Shown one piece after another: positions 24,671 to 37,213 of a stretch of 64,000 nucleotides of DNA (position 1 is the first letter of the stretch; every line of letters starts with the position of its first letter). The notes beneath the pieces were generated by a model, which was not told where the DNA came from, did not search any database, and was given only the letters and a program-made list of their open reading frames with translations. Origin of the DNA: Colius striatus (Eukaryota; Chordata; Aves; Coliiformes; Coliidae); assembly GCF_028858725.1 (NCBI RefSeq), contig NC_084764.1, positions 19,209,501 through 19,273,500 of the forward strand, in the 5' to 3' direction. The position numbers and the translations under genes are program-made.

Positions 24671-24680
24671 TCTCGCGAGG
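24671..24680. promoter_or_regulatory. SNX6: TCTCGCGAG (BANP-type) element
   Basis: TCTCGCGAGG matches 9 of 10 bases of the palindromic TCTCGCGAGA element bound by BANP at CpG-island promoters. It lies about 130 bp upstream of the SNX6 start codon, the expected place near a transcription start. The match is seen; function is inferred. Confidence 0.6.
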
Positions 24681-25843
24681 GAGCGGCGGCCGCGGGACGC
24701 TCACACCGGGCCCGCCCCGCCCCAGCCGGTGCACGCGGGCCGTGGCAGTGGGCCCGCGGCCGTGCGCTGGGTCGTGCCGCCGCAGCAGCAGCGCTGCCCG
24801 CGCTCGCTGGCGGATCTGGCGGGCACCGAGAGACTCGTATTGAGAGCGCAGCCGCGCTTGCGTTGGGAATCTTTCCCGTGTGCGGTTTGCAGAAGCGAGA
24901 GGGGCTTTGTTCGTGCGCGCGGAACTGAAAACGTTGGGCAGGCCGAGAGCAACTGTTCAGCCTCCTGAACCCCGCGTCACCAGCAGAACAATGTCTGCTG
25001 CCATCTTTGACTTTGGCTTGCCTGCTGGCCTTCCCGCCGTTGCTGTCAGAGATGGGTCTCGCAGCACCAGCTCCTCACTACAGGCATTTGTATGAGCGCC
25101 TGTGTGAGACCATACTCTTACACAGGGATAGAAGTTACGTAGTTCTTAATGTGCCTTCGACTGATGGGCAGTTACGTGCCTAGGATTGATGACTGCCATT
25201 CATTCAGGCTAAGAAATGGAGCTGTCAAATTCCCCTTTGTCTAAGGGCAACGGAAAACTTCAGCATCTGCAGGCTAAACTAAATAGAAGCATATAAGCAG
25301 GGCGGGTAGGGAGTCCATGCCAGAGACTGCATTTTTCTGTGAACCAGAGCTCGAACAGTGAAGAAAGAGCCTGAGGGTGGGGTTTCATGATGAGCAAAAA
25401 CGGATCTAAATGTGTGTTGTTGCTGAGAGCTAGCGGCAGGTGTGGACGTGAGCATTCCCATGGGCATACAGATGAGGGCATGGGTCCAGCTGCAAATTTA
25501 TCCTGCAGCAAATTACTATTTTCCATCCAAGTCAGCTCCATAATCCAGCAAAGTCCATCATTACACAAGCACTCCTGAGACAGGACACCCGCTTGCCACA
25601 GTAGCACTGTGGATTTATGCGGGACTAAGCAGATCAGGAAACGAGGCCTTGAGAAGCACAGCCTCAAGATAAGTGAAGAGGTGGCTTTCTGACCTCCACA
25701 CCACTTAGAAGTGAGCTTTGGAATTCAGAGATGGAAATTATCTCTTAGAAATTGTTCTTACTACAGCTGCAGAAAGAAGCCCTTGGTTATTCATTTTGTA
25801 AATAATTCAAAAGCTTTTCTTTAAACACTTTTCACTTTTCTGT

Positions 25844-25873
25844 CTTTCATGTCTGTTTCTTTCATGTCTGTTT
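25844..25873. repeat. Perfect 15-bp tandem duplication
   Basis: CTTTCATGTCTGTTT occurs twice back to back. Just downstream, CATCCAAAGTACTG also occurs twice, about 28 bp apart, near 25902 and 25930. Both look like recent small slippage duplications. Confidence 0.85.
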
Positions 25874-28377
25874 CTGTCTTGACAAAGAAATAAAGTACCT
25901 CATCCAAAGTACTGGCTATACAGAATATCATCCAAAGTACTGACATTACTTGGATCAAGAGAAGAAAAATATTTCACAAGATACTGAGAGTGTGCAACCT
26001 CGGTTTAAACATCAGCCTTGTCATGCTGAAGCAATGAAGTCAAAATAACACAGGAAACTGATTTCTGGGGATTCAGTTGCATACCTGTTTGGGACACAAC
26101 CTGGGCGCAGTACCATACTAGTACTCCACTTAGCAACCATCTGTTTTTCTGGAAAAACTAAAATCAGTGACAGACAGAGGTTGTTTTTCATGTAAAATGT
26201 TTATTTGTTGTTGTTAATACATTGTTGTAGAACCAAAGAGCACAGATCAAAGAGTTCAGAAAAAGTTTCACAAGTGAGAGACAATTCCCCTGACAATTTC
26301 AGGAGACAGGTGAGTGGAACCACTGGCTGGTGTGAATCCATCAGAGGTGCATCTACAAAAAATAAGGTTATGTTGCTTTCCAGTGGCTCTAGTAGCACTT
26401 TGGTCACGTTTTGAATGACACAGAGGCTCATGAGGGACATATTCTGAAACAACAGCAGTACTGTGGCTCTAAAGGTGCTCTGTACCGAATGATGCCTAAA
26501 GTGCCAAGCAGCAATACTATCCATGATACAAATCTTTTGTCCTGCCCTGATGATCTTATCCTAGTTCCATGCCTTGCCCTACTTTCATCCCCATGCTCCT
26601 CCCCACTGGAAGAACTCTGCTGATTGCATGCTGTTTCTGCTTTGGCAGCTGAGAGACAGATCATATATGCCATGGGGCAACCCTAGTTACAGAGAGAAGA
26701 CCAGCACTACCCCATCTCAGGGGCTCTTCTATCAAGTTTAATAAGCCTGTTCTCAGGCTGCAGGATCACATGTGGTTTCCTTTGACAGCTGAGCTCACTC
26801 CACCTAGGGAGTTTCCATCTTGGCTGTTTGCACACTCTGTGTCTACATAACAGTAATAAACCGAGTCAGTGAACTAAATATAACCCAGCAAGAAGGAAGT
26901 TCTAAGCTGCAACTGAGGCAATCTGACAGCGCTTTGGAACCGTCACATTGCCACCTTCCTTCTCGCCACACCTGGCTGTCTACTTCACACGAATTCTGGT
27001 CTTCAGCAGGCCCTGACCCCAGTCAGCCTGTCTCACCAGCAGAAAGATTACGTGGGATAAAGGCAGGAAAAAGTGTTCTTCCCATTGCCTCTGATCAGTT
27101 GTACGGATGGCCCAGAGGAGGATGCAGAAGTTTGAAGCTAGAAGAAATTAAAGTCCTAGGACTCTCAAATAACATGTTGCAAAATTTTTTGCTTTACCAA
27201 CATCTCACTTTTGCTCCCAGGCATGCTCTGATTCACTCAGATAGTCATTTTTTGTGTCCATCTTCCTCCCTTTTTTCCCTCATTTTTTTCTTTTCAGTTA
27301 CTGTGTTTTATTTTGTCTCATTTTTAGCTGCTAAACTGTTCATGCAAGGATCGTCATTGCTGTGATTTTACAGAGACATAAGTAGAAAGAGGGAGGAATA
27401 AGGGGAAGCTGCTGCACTATTGTGACCCATAGGTCTGGATTTGTAAAGTATTTCCCTGCTAAGACTCGAAGTGTCAGTAGATGGTGGTATACACATATTC
27501 TTAGGAATGCTTTTCGGCCGAAGTTTACCAAACAGTAACGTTTCCTTTGTGTTCGAGCGTGATATCCCCGGAAACTTAAAAGCCACACAACTAGAGAAAT
27601 TTTTGGTTTTTATCAGGGAATCACTGCAGAGATCTAAAGGCTTTGCACGCCCGGGATCATGCAGTACTACCTGTACAGTATGGCTAATCATGGACTGAAT
27701 GAATGCAAGTGTTTGATACGTGCAAGTGCTGTCATTCTGATATTTCATTAGCTGATAAATATATTTGAAAAGCTTGAGGGACTATTATTCATGCGCATTT
27801 CCCTTTTGAGAAGCCTCTCGACTTCCCTCTCTAAACCTAATTACTCTCAGTTTCCTTTAAACAACCCAATGTATTGTTCAGGTCGAGCTCAAATACAGCA
27901 TCTTGCAGACAAACAGTGGTCATCGGGACCAGCCCTCCTGTATCTCAGTGCCAAATTGATTCACCCTTTCGTTTCATCTTTGAGATGAAAATATTTTATT
28001 CCCTGACATACTTAATTTAATTTTTCTCTACTGCTGCTAACTGAAACTGTACTGAGGAACTGCATCATTAAGGCTATATTGTAGGGTAGGTTTTTTTGTG
28101 GCAGAGAAGATATTGATTTTTCTTTTTAAAATGTAATCATTTGCCTTTTATTTCTGTGGAAAACTAGAGCTTTTAAGTGTAATGTTCTGAGAAGATTAAA
28201 GCTGAAGAAGAAAGAGGCTTCAAAATCTTATTATAAAACCAGTCTAAAAAGCTCAGTTAGCAAGAGAGGCTTTTTACTTGTTATGGATATAGGTCACTTT
28301 ACAGCAAAAATTACTATCAAACCAATCATATTCTTTTAGGAACACAAAGAAGATGTGAGCTGTAGGATTAAAAGAAC

Positions 28378-28396
28378 GGGGGGGGGGGGGGGGGGG
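28378..28396 (+). repeat. Poly-G run (G19)
   Basis: Nineteen consecutive G on the plus strand, the longest G homopolymer in the window, in unique intergenic DNA. The exact length may be a sequencing or assembly estimate. Confidence 0.9.
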
Positions 28397-30104
28397 AAGG
28401 TATAATATTCTAGAGAAGAAAGAGAAATATAGCTTAGTACAGTATGTGCCTAGTAACTTCTAGTCACTCTGAAGAATAATAATTTCCATTAGAAAAATAA
28501 ATGAATAAATAATCTGTTTCTCAGTGTGGAATAGACTTCTGTGAATTCCAAAGCATAATGGGACCATATGCAAATAATAAGGATGTGTGGGTTTCTATTC
28601 AGACTGCAGGGACCCTGAAAAGCCTCACTCTGCAGTTTTAAAAACCCTGGCCTCCTTGTGCCAGATGCTGACTATATGAATGCATATATATTGTAATGCA
28701 ACTCAGCACACTTACTCGCTAGGGAAGAATCACATGTTTTCTTTTTGCCTTTTAAAAATTCATTTACATGACATTATAGACACATTCTGTCCTTGTCTAC
28801 CATGAAAGACCATATACAGCTACATCAGTGCAGAAAGCTGAACTATCTAAACCCTCATTTTCACCAGTGCCATGAACTAATGCCAAGAACCTGTAAGGGG
28901 AAGAATATATTACCCACTAAATAGAGGTGAACATTCCTCATTCTGAGCTCTGAATCTTCTGAAGTTTTTTTGCATTTTTGGATTGCATACTTTATTAACC
29001 TAACCATCAAATTTCTGTAACAGATTTTAGGCAGTCATTGCTCTATGCAAATATTTCATTGCAAGTGAGTGCACGAGGAGACTGCATCTCCCATAGCTCT
29101 TGTAGGATTGTCTAGAAAAGAGCTTATAAAGAAACTCTCTTCTTCCCTGGCACACAAGGATGCATAGATATGTTTAGAAATAAAATTACAGACCTATCAG
29201 CACTTCAGCCACCTACTCTGGACTTAGAGTCATCACACTCATCTCTTTTCCTAAACTCCGGTCCCTTCTCTATAAACTAGTCGAAACATGAAGCACTTCA
29301 GGGAATATTCTGAGAGAATCCTTTTGTATCACTCTTTACAATTCTTAATGCCTTTCTTTAAGACAAAGCCAGGATTTATGCCCTCACCTGTGCCCCAGAC
29401 TAAGCGTTCTACTTGCACTAAATACTGGCAGAAAATTACTGTAACACAATTTATTATTATAATAGAAACAGAAAAAAACCTTCTTGATGACACTGCAGCT
29501 GAAACCAGGGAGATTCTTTTCCCATCTTGCTTGTCAGGTTTCTAACTTTAGAGCTGCCTGGTTTAATCCGTGGTTTGTGAAGGACAATAGGAATGCTCTG
29601 GGATATTGGCCTCAGAGAAGTCTTAACTCTATCAATCGGTAACTGCAATGGTAGGAGCATTATGGGAGACTTCTCTGAAGGATTTTTATTACTTTTTTTC
29701 CACATCAGATGTTAGTGAGCCTGAGGTTAAAATACCAGAAGGCCATTTACAGTAGTGCTTTCATCAGGGCTAGCACCGATGATTCTTGTCAGGGCTAGGG
29801 AATAGTAAAATAGATTGAGAAAAAAACACTCAGTGTAAATAGGGCCTTGTTGGTGAAAGTGTGACCGAGAAGGATAAAAAGCAGATTTGCTAACACTGAC
29901 CTCATACACGTCATTCCTCAAAGGCCACTCTGCCCCAGCAGGACAGCACCAGACAGGGCAGACAAAGCAGCTCTTGTCAGGTCTTGTCACTGGTACAATC
30001 ATGGGTATCAGGAAAGACTGCACAATGCTTCTTATTTTGCCAGAACAGACTGAATGACACTTTCTGTCTAATTCAGTAGATACCTATTGTTGGGGACTAT
30101 TAGT

Positions 30105-30500
30105 AATTATTCTTGGTCTTTTGCTCCTTGTTATCTTATTTCCTATTTCTGCTAATACTTTGTTGTTGTTGTTTGCTTTTCTATTAATTGTTCCCTCTTT
30201 TTTAATATTTAGCATTTTTCCTTCCTAATCTTTCATTCCCCTTCCAATCTGTCTCTTCTCTTTGCTAGACCATCCCATTCTGTGCCCTGATTTCCTTTGG
30301 TCTTGCCTGAAGACAACTGTCTGTCCTCTCTTGCTCACTGCAAAATGACACCTGTCCCCTCACTTCCAAGCCTTTAGGCCCCCCCTGTAATTACAGCTCA
30401 TTCTATTTTTTTGTCTCTTCTTACTCTCAGTCTTGCATTCAGTCTTCTGTTCTCCTACTGTGCTCCTCACTGGCTTCTTATTCATTTCAATTTGACTGTC
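30105..30500 (+). repeat. Pyrimidine-rich low-complexity stretch
   Basis: About 400 bp strongly biased to C+T on the plus strand (TTCCTATTTCTGC, CTCTTCTCTTTGC and similar), including a TTGTTGTTGTT run. No gene evident. Confidence 0.6.
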
Positions 30501-33309
30501 ACCCTCTTTCTTGTCTGGCAGGTAGCCACATGCTTCTGAGTTCTCTCCGGAAAACCTTGGATGTCTCCTAGCACATCCCATGAATGCCAGTAGTATTAGA
30601 GCATCACTTGCAGCATGAGAGAACATGATGACCACTAACCTGGTCTGCTTGAGGCAACATTCATAAGCTTGCCAAATAATAACTGAGTGTCCTTTGTCTT
30701 CTTACATGTAGGAAGGTGAGCCTTACCTGACCAGCATCCTAAAGACTTTCTGACCAAAGGGATCTTATTCAAAATGATCAAAGGTAAGGCAACAAAAAGA
30801 AAACCACACACATTATTTCCAATATATGTTTACCAGAGAAAAAGCTGAGTTTGATAGATGCCATCAACCAGCATTAAAACAACAATCAGCTGCAGCATTA
30901 TTTAATGGCCAGGGACAGCTCTGCAAACGTGATGATGTCTGACTCAAAACCAACGCTGCTTGCATCTCCACATGAATCAGTTGTGACACTCATATTAAAG
31001 CACAGCTGCTAGGGAGCAGCCCCCCTAACACACATCCTATGTCTCATTCACAGTCTCCAATGTCTGCTTGCCCAGCCAAAAAAAATAATGTTATAGACTG
31101 CATCCAAATGTGTGTCTTTTTTATACAGTCTCTTCAGAGCCAGTGGCCTTAGGAGGGACTTGAGGGGTAGTTTAAAAAAAACAAAAAAAAAAAATCAGGC
31201 CCCACAGACTTTGGCTGGCCAAGCCCATCACCTTCTTGGCTCTTTTTTCCCCGACTTAAAAGCTATAGAGACACAGATGCTTGTTAATTTTAAATCATGT
31301 TGGATCATCAGTAGCAATCTGAGGCATTGTTTAAGATGCAGCCACACAGAGCACTCACTGTCAAGCTTCACTGCAGTTCTACTTCCAGTTCTCTACTTTT
31401 GAGTTGATGTCTCCCAAGACAGCTTGGCTTGACTGATGGTGTTCATCACAGGAGCTGCACGGAATAACTAATTTCCATGGTGTGACTGCCAGCCCTGGAG
31501 CTGCAGCCCAGCCTTCCAGACAGGCCAGCTCTGCTTGGCTCATCACCCATCTTTTCTGGACCTGGAGATGCTGTTACGTAAAGCAACTACAGAGCATAGC
31601 TTGTGTTAAGCCCATCAAAGCCTACACTTCTGCTGAGGGAGTCACCCCTACTCCTGTCCCCCTGCTCCCTCTGTGAAACCATTTACCTGGTTTTCTTGCA
31701 GGATCAATTACCAACTGGCTCCCTTGAGCCCACATGATAGGAACATAGGAAGAGTATTCAGGGTAGCACCCCTATTTTGATCAGCAGTGAGGTTTTACGT
31801 TTCCTTAAACCAATCAGGAACCCTCTCGTGGCATTACTAATTGATTATTTCAACCTGCACGTCAGTGAAGATGTGCCCACAGGTACGTTACAATAAAGCA
31901 TTCTGCTGTGAAAATCAGTGAGCACACCAGAAAAAAATCATGGGGCTCATGCTATGGTGTTTTGGAGTAGTGTGGTGGTTTTCACTGACAGACCAGATGT
32001 GCCATTAGACAAACACTCTGAGCCTCAGTGCAAAGTCAACTGGGACAGATTGCACCAAAACAGAGGTTTGCACAAAGCACGGGTGGCTGCAGATAACAAA
32101 AGCACTTGTCCCTCGGCCTTGTGACAGTGGCCTGGCCAGGCTATATTCTTGAATGAAGGCTAATGGAATAGCATTTGGATCTCCTTTAGCACTTTATTGA
32201 TTTTCAATAGTCCTGCAGCCAAGGTAAAGATAATGTGATACTATGAGAGGTTAGATGTTCATAAGGAGAAATTAGAACTGTATTTCTGTGTTTCAGAGCA
32301 ACAAGCCTTATGTTGCTCTGTTGGGAACTGAAGTGTTTGGTATTTGAGACACCGACCCGTACTGCACATGGTCAGAGAGAGACACTTGTAATACTCATGA
32401 GCAGGTTCAGTACCAGCACTTCAGAGAAGACTTGAGCACCATTACAGGATCAGGTGTTCAGAGAAGCAGTGAGCAGTGTTACAGATGCTTTTTGTCCCAA
32501 CTGATCAGTGTATGCTAGAGGGAAGAAAGCACTTGTGCTTTGACTTTGTTTTTTGTTTTTCCACACCTGTGCTTTTTGCATCTGAGTAGGTGGATCTGAT
32601 GGTAAACAGATGGACCACATGTGGCCAAATGCTGGGCCACTGCAAATGGGAACTGAGCAATAGGAACCAGCCTAGGAGATGCTTCCAGTTTTCCTGCTGG
32701 GATCAAGTTCTGCTTCCCAAGGTACACAACCAAATCCAAAGCATAATTTTGGGTTTGGGAAGCTCAGCTGTGGTAACATAACTGCTATCTTCAGAGCTAT
32801 CCACAACTATCACCGCAACTGTTACGTGTAGGGCCAAATCCTGCTGATACATGGAATAACATGGGCACCAAAAATCTTCTATCAGGGCGGTGTTTGGCTC
32901 CATGCAAAAGGCAGGGGAGGGAGTTCAGTGCCCTGTTCACTGCTGCTAAGTTCCCAGGCCTCCCTGTTAGCTCTCTGCCCCTGAGGTAGACACTGTACAA
33001 GCTCACAAAACAATACATACCAGGAGCAGAACAGGGAGCTGTGCCTCAGGACTGGGTGAGGCATCCCCATCCAGGCCAGAGAAAAAACAGGGAAGTATAT
33101 TCAGCCTCTCTTCTGGAGTGGGTTCCTTGCAGTTTGTGCACTAGAGCTGTTAAAGACAGGTTTGGCACTGAGAGTGTAAAGACCTACAGAACAGAGCTAC
33201 AAGGGAAACACAGACCCTTCATAATCTATTTTTAAGAATTACTTCAGGGAGATTACTCATGAGCAAGAAAGTCAGGAATGCACCTCCTTCCACTCAGCCT
33301 TTCTGCTAG

Positions 33310-33365
33310 TGCAAATCAATGTTTTTCCATTAAAGTCAATGGAGCTTTGCTGATTATATGAAGCC
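33310..33365. repeat. Possible ancient palindromic MITE-like fragment
   Basis: CCATTAAAGTCAATGGAGCT resembles the CATTGAAGTCAATGGAG core of old palindromic repeats scattered in bird and turtle DNA. Only this core is recognisable, so the assignment is tentative. Confidence 0.3.
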
Positions 33366-35139
33366 AAGATCATCATGCACAATTTATTTGCTCTAGTCAT
33401 TTGATAATATTCTGCAATGGGAAATCTTTTACCTCTGCTTCTTTTTTAAAAAAACAAAGGACCCATGCTATTTCAGATCACTATATTTTTCTCAAGTCTC
33501 ACCTTCTCAAAATTTCTTTTGTTATTTCCCACTTGAGGGGGCAGCTATGACAAAGTGGCTGAACAAAACCTTCAGATTTACCCAGATGTAGCTCATTTCC
33601 CACCATTTAAGGCAGTGCTATTCTTGGAATTTGCACTTTGAAGTCTCCCCACCCAGAGAATCAGGCCAAAGACAGGCATCATTGCAAAGCCCGACTGCAA
33701 ATGCACCAAATAAAAGTTTTAGGTTAGATTCTGCCTTTCTCTTAGGAAAAAAAAATAATTTCTTTGCTACATTTCTTATTTTACATCTCCATATAATCAC
33801 CTAACTGTAGTACTGAAGACTGAGGAGTTCTAGTAACATGTCCTGGCAATGGATTCCCCATCCAGTCTGGGCTGACTTTTCTTAGCTCTGGACTTCATGT
33901 AGTACTGTCTCCCAGTCATAAAATCAGCTCTGAGCCTCCAACAGCTACGACTTGTGCTTAATCATGACTACTTTATCTTATAATGCACCTTAATTTCTGC
34001 TCCATAAAATCCCCCAACATGCCATAGTGGTACAATACTGTATCAAATCCTGCAAGCACAACTGAATTGACCTACAGCAAGTTGGTACCTGTGAGAGAAG
34101 CTTATGGGAAAGGACAGCAAAAAGTGGCATACTGTTGATTCATTAGGTCACGGTTTCCCCTCTGCAACTATTCCAAACCAGTGCCCTAAGGTACACAGGG
34201 CTCTGACTTCCACATGAATCATAAAATACTTTGGCTGCTTGAGGTGTGATTGTGAATAACGTGTAACCTTTGAGATGAGCTACAGCAAACCACCAGAGCG
34301 TGTCAGGCTTAGGAAGGCTCTCTGTTAAATCTACACATTTGCAGCTCAAGTCCCCTTCCAGCACTCTAACAATTCTTCTAATTCCCTCCTCTTCAGGTCA
34401 CCCACAGTTCACATCTGTTCTGGATCTGAAGCACAGCAGTCCTGAAATTTATTTTAAGGATGTGCAATGTCACAGCTTAGTTAGAAGGGCTGCCAGGTAT
34501 TGATTCATATTGGGCAACAAGGCTATCAGTAAGATAACAACATTCCCCACAGCTGAAAGTTGGCTAAATGGTGCTTATGGAGTTTATGAATGCCTCCCAC
34601 AATAAAGTTTCTAGCTGTTTTGTTGTTTTCATATTTCTCCTCTTTTCTACACTTCTGATACACTGTTTTATAATTCTTAAAAGAATATTAAAAAATCACT
34701 TAATTTATTCTAAATCTTAGCATTTTTTACTGTCAATGAAGTACTAAATATTTGGGGCTTGATTTAGTAACAATAGAAGTGAGATCCCAATCTCTTAATA
34801 TTAATTTAGAGATAGATTCCAGAAAGAGAATAAGTGAACTAGACAGCTGTCAAAGCATGTACATTTGACTTGAATGATGATCAGGATTTTATGACACATT
34901 TGGAAGGGAGACATAATGAACAATAAAGATGGATATGGAAGTGGGATAAAAACACCCACTGTCATTGATAAATTCTTCTAGATTTGTTTGATATCATTGT
35001 TTGATGAAATGGCTGCCTGTTCTTTACAGAGATAGACACTAGGCCTAATCTTGCTGGACTCCTCAATGTATTCTCTATAATATTAATTAAGATGAAAAGC
35101 AATACTAACACATGAACTGCAAAGCATATAAGAAATTGA

Positions 35140-35900
35140 CTGAAGAGGAGGCTTCTGTCAGGAGAAAGGGGAATTATTAATGGAGTTTCCCATATTCACT
35201 CTGGGAACAATCTTATTTAATCTTATCATTAATGACCTTGGCACAAAAAAATAGGAAGTAAATGAGCTGATGACATCTGCTGACAGCACAAACTGGGAAG
35301 GTACTACTGATACAGAAGAGGACCAGAGTATCATGCAGGAAAGCCTTCATGACCTTGAGGACTGCAGTAACAGAAATAGAATGGAATTTTGTAGGAAATA
35401 ACGCAAAGGAATGATCTTAGAGGTGAAAAGAAATTTTGATAAACATGAGAAAAGCTTTAAAAAAAGAGGAGAAATAAGTAGATGTCTCAATCACATGATA
35501 TATTTTAGATTTTAATGGGAAAAGTCACAGGAGCCTGTGATGCAGAGAAAGGAATGTATTAGTATCTTTGTAAGATATAGTGATAAGGCCTGAACAAACA
35601 TATTCAGGAAAGATAGATTCACACTGGACCAGATACCAAGAGACTATTATACCAAAAATATCTTGATGTGAACAAATAAAAGAAGAGAATGTAACAGCAG
35701 GGGACAGAAAAAGAGAAAAGCTATTCAAAGGAAAGAACACATCAGGTATAAAAGAAAATGCACACAAAGATATTTAGGCTGGAATTAAAATAAACCTTCA
35801 AAACATCACAGCATGGTTCTGGAAAATCATCTCCATCACAGTGGCAGAAAGAAAAGAATTAACTAATTTTAAGGTGAACTTGATAAATTTGGGGGAGAAA
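35140..35900 (+). repeat. Ancient CR1/L3-like LINE remnant
   Basis: The order of motifs resembles the 3' part of the CR1 reverse-transcriptase frame: ATTAATGACCTTGGCAC, then GAGCTGATGACATCTGCTGA, then ACAAACTGGGAAGGTACTA. A degraded downstream segment follows (CTGGACCAGATACCAAGAG). Heavily diverged and frame-broken. Confidence 0.5.
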
Positions 35901-36189
35901 AAAGGGGAGTGCTATATGGCTTGATAGCTGGCAACAGCAAGTTGTTGGAATGAAAGACCTATTGGGCTGATATCAGGTTGTCCATTGCCTGACAGCCAAG
36001 TGATGTGCAGACTTTCATAGGCACAGCATGGAGTCCTGACCTCTGTCACATCAGTGTACTGCAGGTTTGGAGCTCCCTGATCAGATCCACAGACACTTCA
36101 GGTGCTGTGGAACATCACAGGGCCAGAATATAGGTAGGGGAAGACTATGTTCCTTTGCCTGTGGCAGCCCTATGCTTCAGTGGTACATG

Positions 36190-36513
36190 TCAGGATGTCA
36201 GGTGGGTGTCAGGAGGTTGGGACATCCCTTTTTTCTATTGTATCTAGCAGCAGGACAAGGGGTAATGGGGTGAAGCTGGAACACAAAAAGTACCGTTTAA
36301 ACATAAGGAAAAACTATTTCACTGTTCAGGTGAGGGAGCCCTGGCACAGGCTGTCCAGGGAGGGTGTGAAGTGTCCTTCCTTGGAGGTCTTCAAGACCCA
36401 CCTGGACATGTTCCTGTGCAACCTGATCTAGGTGGACCTGCTTCTGCAGGGGGGGTTGTCTAGATGATCTCTAAGGGTCCCTTCCAACCCCTACCATTCT
36501 ATGATTCTGTGAT
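36190..36513 (+). repeat. CR1 LINE, 3' end
   Basis: Contains CACAAAAAGTACCGTTTAAA, TCTTCAAGACCCACCTGGAC and TAGATGATCTCTAAGGGTCC, and ends CCATTCTATGATTCTGTGAT, the CR1 3' terminus. It is the same subfamily as the copy at 55.2 kb. 5'-truncated. Confidence 0.93.
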
Positions 36514-37213
36514 AAGACCAAACAAGTCCTACTTGGGAAGAAGCAAACAGAATAGCTTTGACCTGCTCAGTGAGTTCACTCTGCAAGCCCTGGCAACACG
36601 GGTAGTGCTGTGTTTGCAGCAGAAATTGATTTTTAGAGAAGTAGCTTATGGGGATGCCTCACTCACTTCTCAGACTGTGGGTGTGAGAAATACATCCTGG
36701 CATCTCATCATTGGAGCTTAGGCTGAGAAAAACATATTTGCGTCTGATCAAAGACAGGGATCGAGAGAGGATTTCTGGAGGAAGTATATTAAACACCCTG
36801 TGATGTTATGCTGTAAAAATAGTAATTTTTTTGACAATTGAATCTGATTCTTCAAAAAAATTATCACCAGGCTTATTAAAGAGAAGTACTGAACAGATAA
36901 ATAATGTGAATAAAACGTGTTAGATGTGGAGATGTTCATGTCATAATCTTGAAGAGCTGAACCTAGGAAGTGCAAACTAAGCTGGATGTAATGATTCATC
37001 ATCACCACCATGTCTGATTTCTACACATCTGCTCCCTAATCACTAGTGACTTCTTCATGCAAAACGTTTATACAGTTCTGGAGGCAGAAAGCAAGCAAAC
37101 AAGACCCTAACTAGTAACCCGTATCCTTCAAGATTTAAAGTTCTCCTGCATTTGGTGTGAGGGTGCCTGTGTGTTCAAGCATTTGAGAGGGTGATGTTTG
37201 CACCTTGGCAGTG
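36514..37213. other. Intergenic spacer between CR1 and LTR
   Basis: About 700 bp of unique-looking sequence. Nothing gene-like beyond short frames. Confidence 0.6.

Larger units (their letters stand above)
24090..24960. promoter_or_regulatory. SNX6: CpG island / SNX6 promoter region
   Basis: Sharp rise in G+C and CpG relative to the A+T-rich flanks, covering exons 1-2 and about 400 bp upstream of the start codon. Repeated CCGCCCC / GGGGCGG (Sp1-type) boxes; no TATA box is evident. This is a housekeeping-type promoter, consistent with broad SNX6 expression. The transcription start cannot be fixed from sequence alone. Confidence 0.9.
24961..36189. other. Gene-poor interval between SNX6 and CFL2, part 1
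   Basis: About 11.2 kb without a supportable gene. It holds a 15-bp tandem duplication at 25844, a G19 run at 28378, a pyrimidine-rich stretch at 30.1-30.5 kb, a possible old MITE fragment near 33.33 kb and an ancient CR1-like segment at 35.1-35.9 kb. The longest open frame, 26820-27365 plus, 181 codons, has no domain, repeat or family signature that I recognise. Confidence 0.75.

Noticed and set aside
24093-24968. GC-rich frames around the SNX6 start (e.g. 24539-24928 plus, 24322-24669 minus)
   Set aside because: Same CpG-island effect. The minus-strand frame merely reads through exon 1, intron 1 and exon 2.
25260-25667. 135-codon minus-strand frame just outside the SNX6 promoter
   Set aside because: No family resemblance. 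A divergent promoter gene would be on the plus strand, and this frame is not.
26820-27365. 181-codon plus-strand frame
   Set aside because: No recognisable domain, ends in a hydrophobic Phe/Ser stretch caused by T-rich DNA, and has no splice or promoter context.
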